From Streptomyces stelliscabiei (GTDB lineage Bacteria > Actinomycetota > Actinomycetes > Streptomycetales > Streptomycetaceae), in assembly GCF_014873495.1 (NCBI RefSeq), contig NZ_JADBGF010000001.1, positions 992,001 through 1,056,000 of the forward strand: a DNA stretch of 64,000 bases, written 5' to 3'. This document shows, in pieces, positions 46,560-54,912 of the stretch. The notes beneath the pieces were generated by a model. The model was not told the DNA's origin. It worked only from the letters and a program-made list of their open reading frames with translations, and did no database searches. A program made the translations under genes and the position numbers. The first letter of the stretch is position 1, and each line of letters begins with the position of its first letter.

Positions 46560-46569
46560 TCGTCTCCGC

Positions 46570-47721
46570 TCACGCCGACCGACCGGCGAACGGCACCTGT
46601 GCCGAGGCGGCCGGCGGCGGGGTGAAGGGGTGCTGCCACAGGCCCTGGGCGGCGAGGCGCGGGAGGACGCCCTCGCCGAACCAGTACGCCTCCTCCAGGT
46701 GGGGGTAGCCGGAGAGGACGAACTCGTCGATGCCGAGGGCGTGGTACTCCCTGACGCGGTCGGCGACCTCGTCGTGGCTGCCGACCAGCGCGGTGCCCGC
46801 GCCGCCGCGCACCAGGCCGATGCCGGCCCAGAGGTTGGGATGGATCTCCAGGCCGGCCCGGCTGCCACCGTGCAGGGCGAGCATGCGCTGCTGGCCCTCC
46901 GACTCGCTGCGGGCGAGTCCGGCCTGCACGGACCGTACGGTCTCGGCGTCGAAACCGTCGAGCAGCCGGTCCGCCTCCGCCCATGCCTGTTGGGCGGTGT
47001 CGCGGGTGATGACGTGCAGCCGGATCCCGAAGCGCGGGGTGCGGCCCTCCTTCGCCGCCAGCCCCTTGATCCAGGCGATCTTCTCGGCCACCCTGGCCGG
47101 CGGCTCGCCCCAGGTGAGGTAGACGTCGGCGTACCGGGCGGCGATCTCCCCGGCGACGGGCGAGGAGCCGCCGAAGTACACCTCGGGCACCGGGTCGGGC
47201 AGCCGGGCCAGCCTCGCGTCCTCGACCCGGAGGTGCTCGCCGTCGAGGTCGACGGTCCCGCCCTCCCACAACCCCCTGACGACGTGCAGGAATTCGCCGG
47301 TACGACGGTACCGGGCGTCCTTGTCGAGGAAGTCGCCGTAGGCGCGCTGCTCGTGGCTCTCGCCCCCGGTGACGACGTTGAGGAGGAGCCGTCCGCCGGT
47401 GTGCCGCTGGAAGGTGGAGGCCATCTGGGCGGCGAGGGTGGGCGAGACGAAGCCGGGGCGGAAGGCCACCAGGAACTTCAGGCGTTCGGTGTGCTGACTG
47501 ACCATCGCGGTGGTCAGCCAGGCGTCCTCGCACCAGGCACCGGTGGGGGTGAGCGCGCCGACGAATCCCAGGTCCTCGGCGGCGCGGGCGATCTGCCCCA
47601 GGTAGGCGACCGTCGGCGGCCGGTCCCGGCCGGAGGCGGTGGCGGGGGTGCCGTGGCCGCCGCCGACGACATGGCGGCTGTCGCCGTTGGTGGGCAGGAA
47701 CCAGTGGAAGGTGAGGGACAC
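46570..47721 (-). CDS. ssuD: FMNH2-dependent alkanesulfonate monooxygenase (LLM family)
   Basis: A two-component flavin monooxygenase (383 aa) that cleaves the C-S bond of alkanesulfonates, releasing sulfite for sulfur assimilation. SsuD features: FHWFLPTNGDSRHVVGGGHG start, AEDLGFVGALTPTGAWCEDA with the conserved Cys, FLVAFRPGFVSPTLAAQMAS, RLLLNVVTGGESHEQRAYGD, VYFGGSSPVAGEIAARYADV, RLHVITRDT and the C-terminal LSGYPHLEEAYWFGEGVLPR. Reduced flavin would come from the reductase encoded 85 bp upstream. The operon is preceded by a short leader peptide, suggesting cysteine or sulfur control. Confidence 0.95.
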   Translation of the reverse strand: MSLTFHWFLPTNGDSRHVVGGGHGTPATASGRDRPPTVAYLGQIARAAEDLGFVGALTPTGAWCEDAWLTTAMVSQHTERLKFLVAFRPGFVSPTLAAQMASTFQRHTGGRLLLNVVTGGESHEQRAYGDFLDKDARYRRTGEFLHVVRGLWEGGTVDLDGEHLRVEDARLARLPDPVPEVYFGGSSPVAGEIAARYADVYLTWGEPPARVAEKIAWIKGLAAKEGRTPRFGIRLHVITRDTAQQAWAEADRLLDGFDAETVRSVQAGLARSESEGQQRMLALHGGSRAGLEIHPNLWAGIGLVRGGAGTALVGSHDEVADRVREYHALGIDEFVLSGYPHLEEAYWFGEGVLPRLAAQGLWQHPFTPPPAASAQVPFAGRSA

Positions 47722-47806
47722 GTGGGGTCTCCGATCAGGGGTGTCCGCGGCTGCGGGTCGTCCCGGTCGCCGTCCGGCCGGGTCCGGTCCGGCGCCGCGT
47801 CACGTG

Positions 47807-48361
47807 TCAGCTCGCGGCGGCCAGTACCGGCGCCGGGCCGAGGGCGGTGAGGAACTGGTCGACGACCTGGTCGAGGGCCTCGGCCGTGGCCGGGGCGACC
47901 GTGACCCTGCCGTCCTCCCCCACGGCGATGTCCTTGTCGAGGGTGAACCAGCCGGGGACGATGTGCCGGGCGCCCATGGAGCTGAGCACCGGCCGCAGCG
48001 CGTAGTCGATGGCGAGGACGTGGGCGGTGGTGCCGCCGGTGGCCAGGGGCAGCACGGTTTTGCCGGTGAGGGCGTACTGCGGGAGCAGGTCGAGCAGGGC
48101 CTTGAGGACTCCGGAGTAGGCGGCCTTGTAGACGGGGGTGCCGATGACGATCCCGTCCGCCCGCTCGAAGAGATCGGTGGCCTCGACGATGGCCGGATGC
48201 CTGAAGTCCGCTCCGAGCAGGGCCTCGGCCGGGATCGTGCGGATGTCGAGCGGGACGACCTCGTGGCCCTGGGCGACCAGACGCGCGTCGAGGTGGCGCA
48301 CGAGCTTCGCGGTACGGGAGGAGACGGAGGGGCTGCCGGAGACGGACAGGACGGTGGCCAT
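47807..48361 (-). CDS. ssuE: NAD(P)H-dependent FMN reductase (SsuE/MsuE type)
   Basis: A 184-residue flavodoxin-fold FMN reductase supplying FMNH2 to SsuD. It has the phosphate-binding SVSGSPSVSSRTAKL loop and the TPVYKAAYSGVLKALLDLLP block typical of SsuE, followed by KTVLPLATGGTTAHVLAIDY and YALRPVLSSMGARHIVPGWF. ATG 48361 gives the family N-terminus MATVLSVSGSPS; the frame is open for 89 more codons upstream but without homology. It precedes ssuD in the same direction. Confidence 0.94.
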   Translation of the reverse strand: MATVLSVSGSPSVSSRTAKLVRHLDARLVAQGHEVVPLDIRTIPAEALLGADFRHPAIVEATDLFERADGIVIGTPVYKAAYSGVLKALLDLLPQYALTGKTVLPLATGGTTAHVLAIDYALRPVLSSMGARHIVPGWFTLDKDIAVGEDGRVTVAPATAEALDQVVDQFLTALGPAPVLAAAS

Positions 48362-48694
48362 GGGCCCTCTTTCTGGGAGCACGGGGAGCCCGAGCGGACG
48401 GGCGCCCCGCAAGGAGGTGGTCTGAAGTACCGGGTGGGTCGGGGCGGTCGGCCCGCGCGCGCCCGTCCGTCCGTCCGGACGTAAACGGCTCGGACCCGGC
48501 CGGGGCATGGTCGAAGCCATTGCTCCGCTCGGTCCCGGTCGCGCAATGCCGCGGAATGTTTTCGGGCACGCCGAATTCGGAGTCAAGGGGGTGCGCGGGA
48601 CGCCCGTAAAGGGGCGCGTTCGCTTCAAGGAGTGCGCGGGCAGGGTGAATTCAGGCGCGGAAAGCGAAAATGCGCGGCGGATCGGGAGAGGTGA
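48362..48694 (-). promoter_or_regulatory. Long leader between the leader peptide and ssuE
   Basis: A 333-nt untranslated interval separates the leader-peptide stop from the ssuE start, room enough for an attenuator or Rho-dependent control. I could not define alternative stem-loops reliably by eye. A purine-rich AAGGAGG is present on the opposite strand near 48410. Confidence 0.35.
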
Positions 48695-48778
48695 TCAGGC
48701 CACGGAGCGACAGGAGGCACTGGAGACGCGCGCGAGGTCGACATGGCGTCGCCGCGTGAGGTCCAGTCGCATCTTCAT
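48695..48778 (-). CDS. Short leader peptide upstream of ssuED
   Basis: A 27-residue ORF starts MKMRLDLTRRRHVDLARVSS and ends ASCRSVA. The core (R)LTRRRHVDLxRVxSAxCR is the recurring pattern of short leader peptides found upstream of sulfur-metabolism genes in streptomycetes, typically with one or two late cysteines. It is too short for most gene finders. A second ATG at codon 3 could be the true start. It lies on the same strand as the ssuE-ssuD operon, about 330 nt upstream; translation stalling at the cysteine codon when Cys-tRNA is scarce is the inferred control mode. Confidence 0.72.
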   Translation of the reverse strand: MKMRLDLTRRRHVDLARVSSASCRSVA

Positions 48779-48969
48779 GGAGTCGATCGTGACAGCCGCC
48801 GACGACGACCGTCAAGAAGAACCCGACCGGGTCTCGTATCGCGGACCATCGCATGTCACGACGGCCCGTCAGGAAAACGCTGGAACGGGTCGGAAAGCGG
48901 CGCGCATTCGGCAGGCGCGTCGCCGACGGAACAGCCGGGTCGCACAACACACGGGTGCGTCACCGACCG

Positions 48970-49005
48970 TGGGGTGCCCGGGCTCGATTCGGCCCGGACA
49001 CCCCA
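48970..49005. terminator. Hairpin downstream of the MMPL gene
   Basis: TGGGGTGCCCGGGC (48970-48983) and GCCCGGACACCCCA (48992-49005) pair at 13 of 14 positions with an 8-nt loop. It lies 11 nt past the MMPL stop and separates that unit from the ssu leader region. Confidence 0.75.
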
Positions 49006-49016
49006 TCGGTCATCGG

Positions 49017-51110
49017 TCATCGTTCACCGTGTGCCGCTGTCCCGCCCGACCCCACGCTCCCCGGCCACCAGGCGCGCTCGCCGAGGTCCCGTACCAGCGC
49101 CGGCACCAGGAGCGAACGCACCACGAGGGTGTCGAGGAGGACGCCGAAGGCCACGATGAAGGCGATCTGGGCGAGGAAGGCGAGCGGGATGACGCCCAGC
49201 GCGGCGAAGGTCGCGGCGAGCACCACGCCCGCGGAGGTGATGACCCCGCCCGTACTGACCAGCCCGCGCAGCACACCCTGGCGCGTGCCGTGCAGCAGTG
49301 CCTCCTCGCGGACCCGGGACATCAGGAAGATGTTGTAGTCGACGCCCAGCGCGACCAGGAAGACGAACCCGTAGAGCGGCACGGAGGGGTCGGTGCCGGT
49401 GAACCCGAGGACGTGCTGGAAGACGAGTGCGGAGACGCCCAGTGTGGCGAGGAAGTTCAGGGCGACCGTGGCGACCAGCAGGACGGGCAGCAGCAGGGAG
49501 CGCAGCAGGCCCGTCAGGATCAGCAGGATGAGGGCGAGGACGACGGGGACGATCAGCGTGCGGTCGCGTTCGGCGGTGCGCAGGGTGTCGTACTGCTGTG
49601 CGGTGTAGCCGCCGACGAGGGCGTCGGCGCCGGGCACGGCGTGCAGGGCGGTCCGCAGGCGGGCCACCGTCCGCTTCGCGGCGTCGCTGTCCGCGGCGGC
49701 GTCCAGGGTGACGTCGACCCGTACCCGCCCGTCGACGACCAGGGGCTCGCCGCCGGGTCGGCCGGTCCGGTCGACGGCGGCCGCCGTCGCGACGCCGTCG
49801 GTGTCCCGGGCCGCGGCGAGCACCCGCGCCAGCCGGTCCGCGTCCGCGACGACGACGGCGGGGTTGCCCGAGCCGCCGGGGAAGTGGTCGCCGAGGGTCT
49901 TCTGGGCGGCGACGGAGGGCGCGTCGTTGACGAAGGTCTCGTCCAGGGGGACGCCCTTGGAGGTGAGGGTGGGCGCGAACGCGGCCCCGGCCAGCAGCGC
50001 GGCCAGGGTCAGCGCCCACACCCGGCGCGGCGCCCGGTCGACGAGGCCCGCGACCCGCCGCCACACGCCCTCACCGGCCCGCGGGGCGGCGGCCGACGGA
50101 CCGCCCGGCGCGGCGGGCCAGTAGGCGGCGCGGCCGAGCGCGACGAGGACGGCGGGCAGGAAGGTGAGCGTGGCGAGGACGGCGCAGCCGATGCCGATGG
50201 CGCCGACCGGGCCGAGCGCACGGTTGTTGGTGAGGTCGCTGAGCAGCAGGGCGAGCAGGCCGAGGGCGACGGTCGCGGCGCTGGCCACGATGGCGCCCCA
50301 GGACTGGCGCAGGGCGGCCCGCATGGCGGCGAACCGGTCGGTGCGCGCGCCGAGTTCCTCCCGGAACCGGGCGGTGAGCAGGAGGGCGTAGTCGGTGGCC
50401 GCGCCGATGACGAGGATCGACAGGATGCCCTGGACCTGGCCGTCCACGCGGACCATGCCCTGGTCGGCGAGCGCGTACACGACCGCGCAGGCGAGACCGA
50501 GGGCGAACACCGCGCCCAGGATGATCACCAGCGGGAGCAGCACGCTGCGGTAGACGAGGAGCAGGATCACCAGCACGGTCAGGAGCGCGACGGCGAGCAG
50601 CAGGCCGTCGATCCCGGCGAACGCGTCGGAGAGGTCCGCCTGACTGGCGGCGGGGCCCGCCAGCCGGACGGTGGTGCCGGGAACGCGTTCGGCCGCGGCC
50701 CGGATCCGCTCCAGGGCGCCGGGCAGGGCGTCGCCGAGGCCGGGCCGCAGCGGGACGACCCCGCGCAGTGCCGCCCGGTCCTCGGAGAGCAGGGCGGGTG
50801 AGACCTGTCCCGTCACGCCGGGAGTGCCGTCGAGCGAGGACAGTGCCCGGTCGGCCGCGGCGTGCCGCTCGGACAGGCCCTCGCCGGTCCACACGACGAT
50901 CGCCACGAGCGTCTCGTCCTGCCGGAAGGCCCGCTGGGCGGCTATGACCTCGGTGGATTCCGCGCTGCGCGGCAGGAACGCGGCCTGGTCGTTGGTGGCG
51001 ACCTCGCCGAGGCGTCCGGCGTAGGGGCCGAGGACTCCTCCTACGACGAGCCAGACGGCGATCAGCAGGAGGGGAACGAGCCGGCGGGCGCGTCGAGGGG
51101 TGGTGGACAT
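49017..51110 (-). CDS. MMPL/RND-family membrane transporter
   Basis: A 697-residue membrane protein with the MMPL layout: TM1 (LVPLLLIAVWLVVGGVLGPY), an extracellular domain (about 35-165), five helices, then TM7 and a second extracellular domain (about 360-500) and five more helices. Family motifs include IGAATDYALLLTARFREEL and its counterpart LGVDYNIFLMSRVREEALLH, carrying the Asp-Tyr pairs of the proton relay. Actinobacterial MMPLs export lipids, siderophores or drugs; linkage to a MarR regulator rather than lipid genes suggests drug or metabolite efflux here. Start ATG 51110. Confidence 0.95.
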   Translation of the reverse strand: MSTTPRRARRLVPLLLIAVWLVVGGVLGPYAGRLGEVATNDQAAFLPRSAESTEVIAAQRAFRQDETLVAIVVWTGEGLSERHAAADRALSSLDGTPGVTGQVSPALLSEDRAALRGVVPLRPGLGDALPGALERIRAAAERVPGTTVRLAGPAASQADLSDAFAGIDGLLLAVALLTVLVILLLVYRSVLLPLVIILGAVFALGLACAVVYALADQGMVRVDGQVQGILSILVIGAATDYALLLTARFREELGARTDRFAAMRAALRQSWGAIVASAATVALGLLALLLSDLTNNRALGPVGAIGIGCAVLATLTFLPAVLVALGRAAYWPAAPGGPSAAAPRAGEGVWRRVAGLVDRAPRRVWALTLAALLAGAAFAPTLTSKGVPLDETFVNDAPSVAAQKTLGDHFPGGSGNPAVVVADADRLARVLAAARDTDGVATAAAVDRTGRPGGEPLVVDGRVRVDVTLDAAADSDAAKRTVARLRTALHAVPGADALVGGYTAQQYDTLRTAERDRTLIVPVVLALILLILTGLLRSLLLPVLLVATVALNFLATLGVSALVFQHVLGFTGTDPSVPLYGFVFLVALGVDYNIFLMSRVREEALLHGTRQGVLRGLVSTGGVITSAGVVLAATFAALGVIPLAFLAQIAFIVAFGVLLDTLVVRSLLVPALVRDLGERAWWPGSVGSGGTAAHGER

Positions 51111-51162
51111 GGTGCTCCAGGCTCCGGGGCGGACAGGTCGCCAACAGTCGACGAGACAACTA

Positions 51163-51200
51163 GCTCAATGAAAAACAATCTCAATCATTGAACTTATTGT
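51163..51200. promoter_or_regulatory. AT-rich operator/promoter region of the MMPL gene
   Basis: An AT-rich island contains the perfect palindrome TCAATCATTGA (51181-51191) and a partial repeat CTCAATGA (51164-51171). It lies between the MarR stop and the MMPL start, 53-90 nt upstream of the MMPL ATG. A MarR dimer site is the natural reading. Confidence 0.5.
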
Positions 51201-51271
51201 GGGCGGCGATCATAGACATCACCCGTTCTTCCGCCCGCACCCGGCCCCTGGATGCACCGTGCCCCGCCCGG

Positions 51272-51778
51272 TCAGCGGGCGAGGTCGGGGCCGGCGCCCA
51301 GCTCCTCGTTCATCGCGGCGAGGAAGCGCAGCACCACGACCAGTTCGTCCCCGGTGAACCGCGAGCGGACGGCCTCGGTCGCCTCCGCGAGGGGCCGGAA
51401 ATAGGTACGGGCGGCCGAGCGCGCGTCGGCCGCGTAGTACAGGTGGACCACCCGGCGGTCGGCGCTCTCCCGGACCCGGCGGACGTGTCCGGCGCGCTCC
51501 AGCCGGTCCACGCAGGCGGTGACGGCACCGGAGGTGAGGCCGAGGTGTTCGCGCAGACGTTTCGGTGTCATGGGGGCGTCCGCGTCCAGGATCGCCGCGA
51601 GGGCCTGGACGTCCGTCGCGTGCAGACCGTGATCGCCCGCGAACGCGTGCACCAGCCGGTTGATCTCGCCGTTCATCCGGCGCAGCGCGACGGCGAAGGC
51701 GTGCAGGTCGGTCGCTGCCGCGGGGCGGCCGGACCCGTCCCCACCCGCCCGGCGCCCGGGGTCGTTCACTGTGGCCAC
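51272..51778 (-). CDS. MarR-family transcriptional regulator
   Basis: A 168-residue winged-helix MarR regulator. N-terminal dimerisation helix (LHAFAVALRRMNGEINRLVH), HTH (MTPKRLREHLGLTSGAVTAC VDRLE split by the turn), wing with the conserved RESADRRVVHLYY, and C-terminal helix (ELVVVLRFLAAMNEEL). Start is GTG 51778 or GTG 51769. It lies immediately upstream of the MMPL transporter in the same orientation and probably represses it and itself. Confidence 0.93.
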   Translation of the reverse strand: MATVNDPGRRAGGDGSGRPAAATDLHAFAVALRRMNGEINRLVHAFAGDHGLHATDVQALAAILDADAPMTPKRLREHLGLTSGAVTACVDRLERAGHVRRVRESADRRVVHLYYAADARSAARTYFRPLAEATEAVRSRFTGDELVVVLRFLAAMNEELGAGPDLAR

Positions 51779-51903
51779 GCGGTCAGCGTAGCCGTCGTAC
51801 CGATCACCCGATCGCGCGGCGGTACCCCTCCGGCGCATCCACGACCGCTCTCGCGGTGGAAGGGATGACGGGGGGGACGCCGACGCGAGGAACCGAGGAG
51901 CCC

Positions 51904-53433
51904 ATGACGGGAGACGCACGCGACAGCGGACCGCTCTGCCTGGTGACCGGCGCGACCGGGTACATCGGCGGGCGGCTCGTCCCCGAGCTGCTGGAGGCGG
52001 GCCTGCGGGTGCGCTGTCTGGCCCGCTCACCGGAACGGCTGCGCGACCACCCGTGGGCCGACGACGTCGAGACGGTCCGCGGCGACGTCACCGACGCGGG
52101 GTCCCTGGCCCGGGCGATGCGGGGCGTCGACATCGGCTACTACCTGGTCCACGCGCTGGGGACCGGCAAGGACTTCGAGGACACGGACCGGCGGGCGGCG
52201 CGGATCTTCGGGGAGAGCGCCCGGACCGCCGGGGTGCGCCGGCTCGTGTACCTGGGCGGCCTCACCCCGTACGACGTACCGGAGCGGGAACTCTCGCCTC
52301 ATCTGCGCTCACGTGCCGAGGTCGGCCGGATCCTGCTGGAGTGCGGTGTGCCCACGGCCGTGCTGCGGGCGGCGGTCGTCATCGGCTCGGGGTCGGCCTC
52401 CTTCGAGATGCTGCGCTATCTCACCGAGCGGCTGCCGGTGATGGTCACCCCCAGCTGGGTGCACACCCGCATCCAGCCCGTCGCCGTCCGGGACGTGCTG
52501 CGCGCGCTCGTCGGCTGTGCCCTGCTGCCGGACGACGTCAGCCGGACCTTCGACATCGGTGGCCCGGACGTCCTGACCTACCGCGAGATGATGCGGCGCT
52601 ACGCCGTCGTCGCCGGGCTGCCGCACCGGCTCATCCTGCCGGTGCCGGTGCTCTCCCCGGGGCTTTCCAGCCACTGGGTCGGGCTGGTGACACCCGTGCC
52701 GGCCTCGATCGCCCGGCCGCTCACCGAGTCGCTGCGGCACGAGGTGGTCTGCCGCGAGCACGACATCGCCCGGTACGTGCCGGACCCGCCCGGCCACCCG
52801 GTCGGCTTCGACGAGGCCGTACGGCTCGCCCTGCGGAAGGTGCGCGAGGCCGAGGTCGCCACCCGTTGGTCGTCGGCCTCCCTGCCCGGGGCGCCCAGCG
52901 ACCCGCTTCCCACCGACCCCGACTGGGCCGGCGGCAGCCTCTACACCGACCAGCGCACGCTGGGCGTGGACGCGCCGCGCGCGTCGCTGTGGCGGGTCAT
53001 CGAGGGCATCGGCGGTGACAACGGCTGGTACTCCTTCCCTCTCGCCTGGGCCGTACGCGGGTGGCTGGACCGGCTCGCGGGCGGGGTGGGTCTGCGCCGG
53101 GGCCGCCGGGACGCCACCCGCCTGCGGGTGGGCGACTCGCTGGACTTCTGGCGGGTCGAGGAGATCGAGCCGGGGCGGCTGCTGCGGCTGCGGGCGGAGA
53201 TGCGGCTGCCGGGTCTGGCGTGGCTGGAGATGCACGCGGAGACCGACGACACGGGACGCACCCTGTTCCGTCAGCGGGCCCTGTTCCACCCCCACGGCCT
53301 GCTCGGTCACGCGTACTGGTGGAGCGTGGCGCCCTTCCACTCCGTCGTGTTCGGCGGCATGGCCCGCAACATCGCGCGGGCGGCGGTGGCGGACGCGACC
53401 GCACGGGAGCGGGAGGGAGCGCCCCTGTCCTGA
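51904..53433 (+). CDS. NAD(P)-binding domain / DUF2867 (SRPBCC) fusion protein
   Basis: A 509-residue protein. Residues about 10-300 are an atypical SDR/NmrA-like Rossmann domain (LVTGATGYIGGRLVPELLEA, VRGDVTDAGSLARAM, GYYLVHALGTGKDF, LVYLGGLTP). Residues about 335-500 form a START-like DUF2867 domain (DAPRASLWRVIEGIGGDNGW, DFWRVEEIEPGRLLRLRAEM, FRQRALFHPHGLLGHAYWWS). ATG 51904 follows GAGGAG by 6 nt. Substrate unknown; the START fold suggests a lipid or isoprenoid-like ligand. In several streptomycetes such genes accompany photolyase/LitR neighbourhoods, as here. Confidence 0.92.
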   Translation: MTGDARDSGPLCLVTGATGYIGGRLVPELLEAGLRVRCLARSPERLRDHPWADDVETVRGDVTDAGSLARAMRGVDIGYYLVHALGTGKDFEDTDRRAARIFGESARTAGVRRLVYLGGLTPYDVPERELSPHLRSRAEVGRILLECGVPTAVLRAAVVIGSGSASFEMLRYLTERLPVMVTPSWVHTRIQPVAVRDVLRALVGCALLPDDVSRTFDIGGPDVLTYREMMRRYAVVAGLPHRLILPVPVLSPGLSSHWVGLVTPVPASIARPLTESLRHEVVCREHDIARYVPDPPGHPVGFDEAVRLALRKVREAEVATRWSSASLPGAPSDPLPTDPDWAGGSLYTDQRTLGVDAPRASLWRVIEGIGGDNGWYSFPLAWAVRGWLDRLAGGVGLRRGRRDATRLRVGDSLDFWRVEEIEPGRLLRLRAEMRLPGLAWLEMHAETDDTGRTLFRQRALFHPHGLLGHAYWWSVAPFHSVVFGGMARNIARAAVADATAREREGAPLS

Positions 53434-53550
53434 TGTGCGCCCGGCGCCCGCGCCCGGCCCGTGCATCCGCCGGGTGCCCCGGGCCGGAAGCGGCCGATGC
53501 CCCCTCGTCCCCTCCCCTCTTCCCCCTCGTCCCTCTCCCCGGAGCCCGTC

Positions 53551-54912
53551 ATGAACGTCTCGGTCGTCCTGTTCACCTGCGACTTGCGGTTGCACGACCA
53601 TCCGCCGCTGCGCGCCGCCCTCGACGGATCCCGGCAGGTGGTCCCGCTGTTCGTGCGCGACCGGGCCGTGGACCGCGCCGGGTTCGCCGCACCCAACCGG
53701 CTGGCGTTCCTCGCCGACTGCCTGCGCGACCTGGACGCGGGACTGCGGGAGCGGGGCGGCCGGCTCGTGATGCGCTCCGGGGACCTGGTGGAGGAGGTGT
53801 GCAAGGTGGCCGGCGAGGCGGACGCCGACGAGGTGCACCTCGCGGCCGACGTCAGCGCCTACGCCCACCGTCGCGAGGAACGGCTGCGGCGCGCGCTGGA
53901 GGCCGAGGGCGTACGCCTGCACGTCCACGACACGGTGACGACCGCCGTGGACCCCGGCGCGGTGCTGCCGACCTCCTCGGACCACTTCGCGGTCTTCACG
54001 CCGTACTTCGCCCACTGGTCCCGGCGGCGGCTGCGGGACCCGTTGACCGCGCCGCGGACGGTACCCGTGCCGGACGGCGTCGGCTCCGAGGAACTCCCGT
54101 CCCGCGCAGGGCTGTCCGGCCTCTCGCCCGGCCTGGCGGCGGGCGGCGAGGCCGAGGGCCGTGCCCGGTTCGCGGCCTGGCTGCGGTCGGGCGTCGAGGC
54201 GTACGAGGACCGGCACGACGACCTGGCGGGTGACGCGACCTCCCGGCTCTCGCCCCATCTGCACTTCGGCACCCTCTCCCCCGTCGAACTCGTGCACCGC
54301 TCCCGCCGGGTGGGCGGTCCGGGCGCTGAGGCGTTCGTACGGCAGCTGGCGTGGCGGGACTTCAACCGCCAGGTGCTGGCCGCGCGACCGGCGGCGGCGA
54401 CCGTGGACTACCGCGCCAAGCACGACCGTTGGCGGACCGCGCCGGACGAGGTCGAGGCGTGGCGGGCGGGCCGCACCGGCTACCCGGTGGTCGACGCGGC
54501 CATGCGCCAGCTCCGGCACGAGGGCTGGATGCACAACCGGGGCCGGCTCCTGACGGCGAGCTTCCTCACCAAGACCCTGTACGTCGACTGGCGCGTGGGC
54601 GCCCGGCACTTCCTGGACCTCCTGGTCGACGGCGACTTGGCCAACAACCAGCTCAACTGGCAGTGGATGGCAGGCACCGGCACCGACACCCGCCCCAACC
54701 GGGTTCTCAACCCGGTCACCCAGGCGAAGCGGTACGACCCGGACGGGGAGTACGTACGGCGCTGGGTACCGGAGTTGGCGGACCTCGCGGCACCGGCGGT
54801 GCACGAGCCCTGGAAGCTGCAGGGGCTGGACCGTGCCGCGCTCGACTATCCGGAGCCGATCGTCGAGCTGTCGGAGGGGCGGGAGCGGTTCCTGCGGGGG
54901 CGCAGTTCCTGA
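53551..54912 (+). CDS. phr: Deoxyribodipyrimidine photolyase
   Basis: Class I cyclobutane pyrimidine dimer photolyase (453 aa) using FADH- and an antenna chromophore to repair UV lesions in visible light. N-terminal antenna domain: VSVVLFTCDLRLHDHPPLRA, VVPLFVRDRAVDR. C-terminal FAD domain: LSPHLHFGTLSPVELVHRSR, AFVRQLAWRDFNRQVLAARP, GYPVVDAAMRQLRHEGWMHN, and DLANNQLNWQWMAGTGTDTR ending RVLNPVTQAKRYDPDGEYVR. ATG 53551 (GGAG 7 nt upstream) gives the family N-terminus. Its 3' end overlaps the convergent LitR-like gene by 67 bp. Confidence 0.97.
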   Translation: MNVSVVLFTCDLRLHDHPPLRAALDGSRQVVPLFVRDRAVDRAGFAAPNRLAFLADCLRDLDAGLRERGGRLVMRSGDLVEEVCKVAGEADADEVHLAADVSAYAHRREERLRRALEAEGVRLHVHDTVTTAVDPGAVLPTSSDHFAVFTPYFAHWSRRRLRDPLTAPRTVPVPDGVGSEELPSRAGLSGLSPGLAAGGEAEGRARFAAWLRSGVEAYEDRHDDLAGDATSRLSPHLHFGTLSPVELVHRSRRVGGPGAEAFVRQLAWRDFNRQVLAARPAAATVDYRAKHDRWRTAPDEVEAWRAGRTGYPVVDAAMRQLRHEGWMHNRGRLLTASFLTKTLYVDWRVGARHFLDLLVDGDLANNQLNWQWMAGTGTDTRPNRVLNPVTQAKRYDPDGEYVRRWVPELADLAAPAVHEPWKLQGLDRAALDYPEPIVELSEGRERFLRGRSS

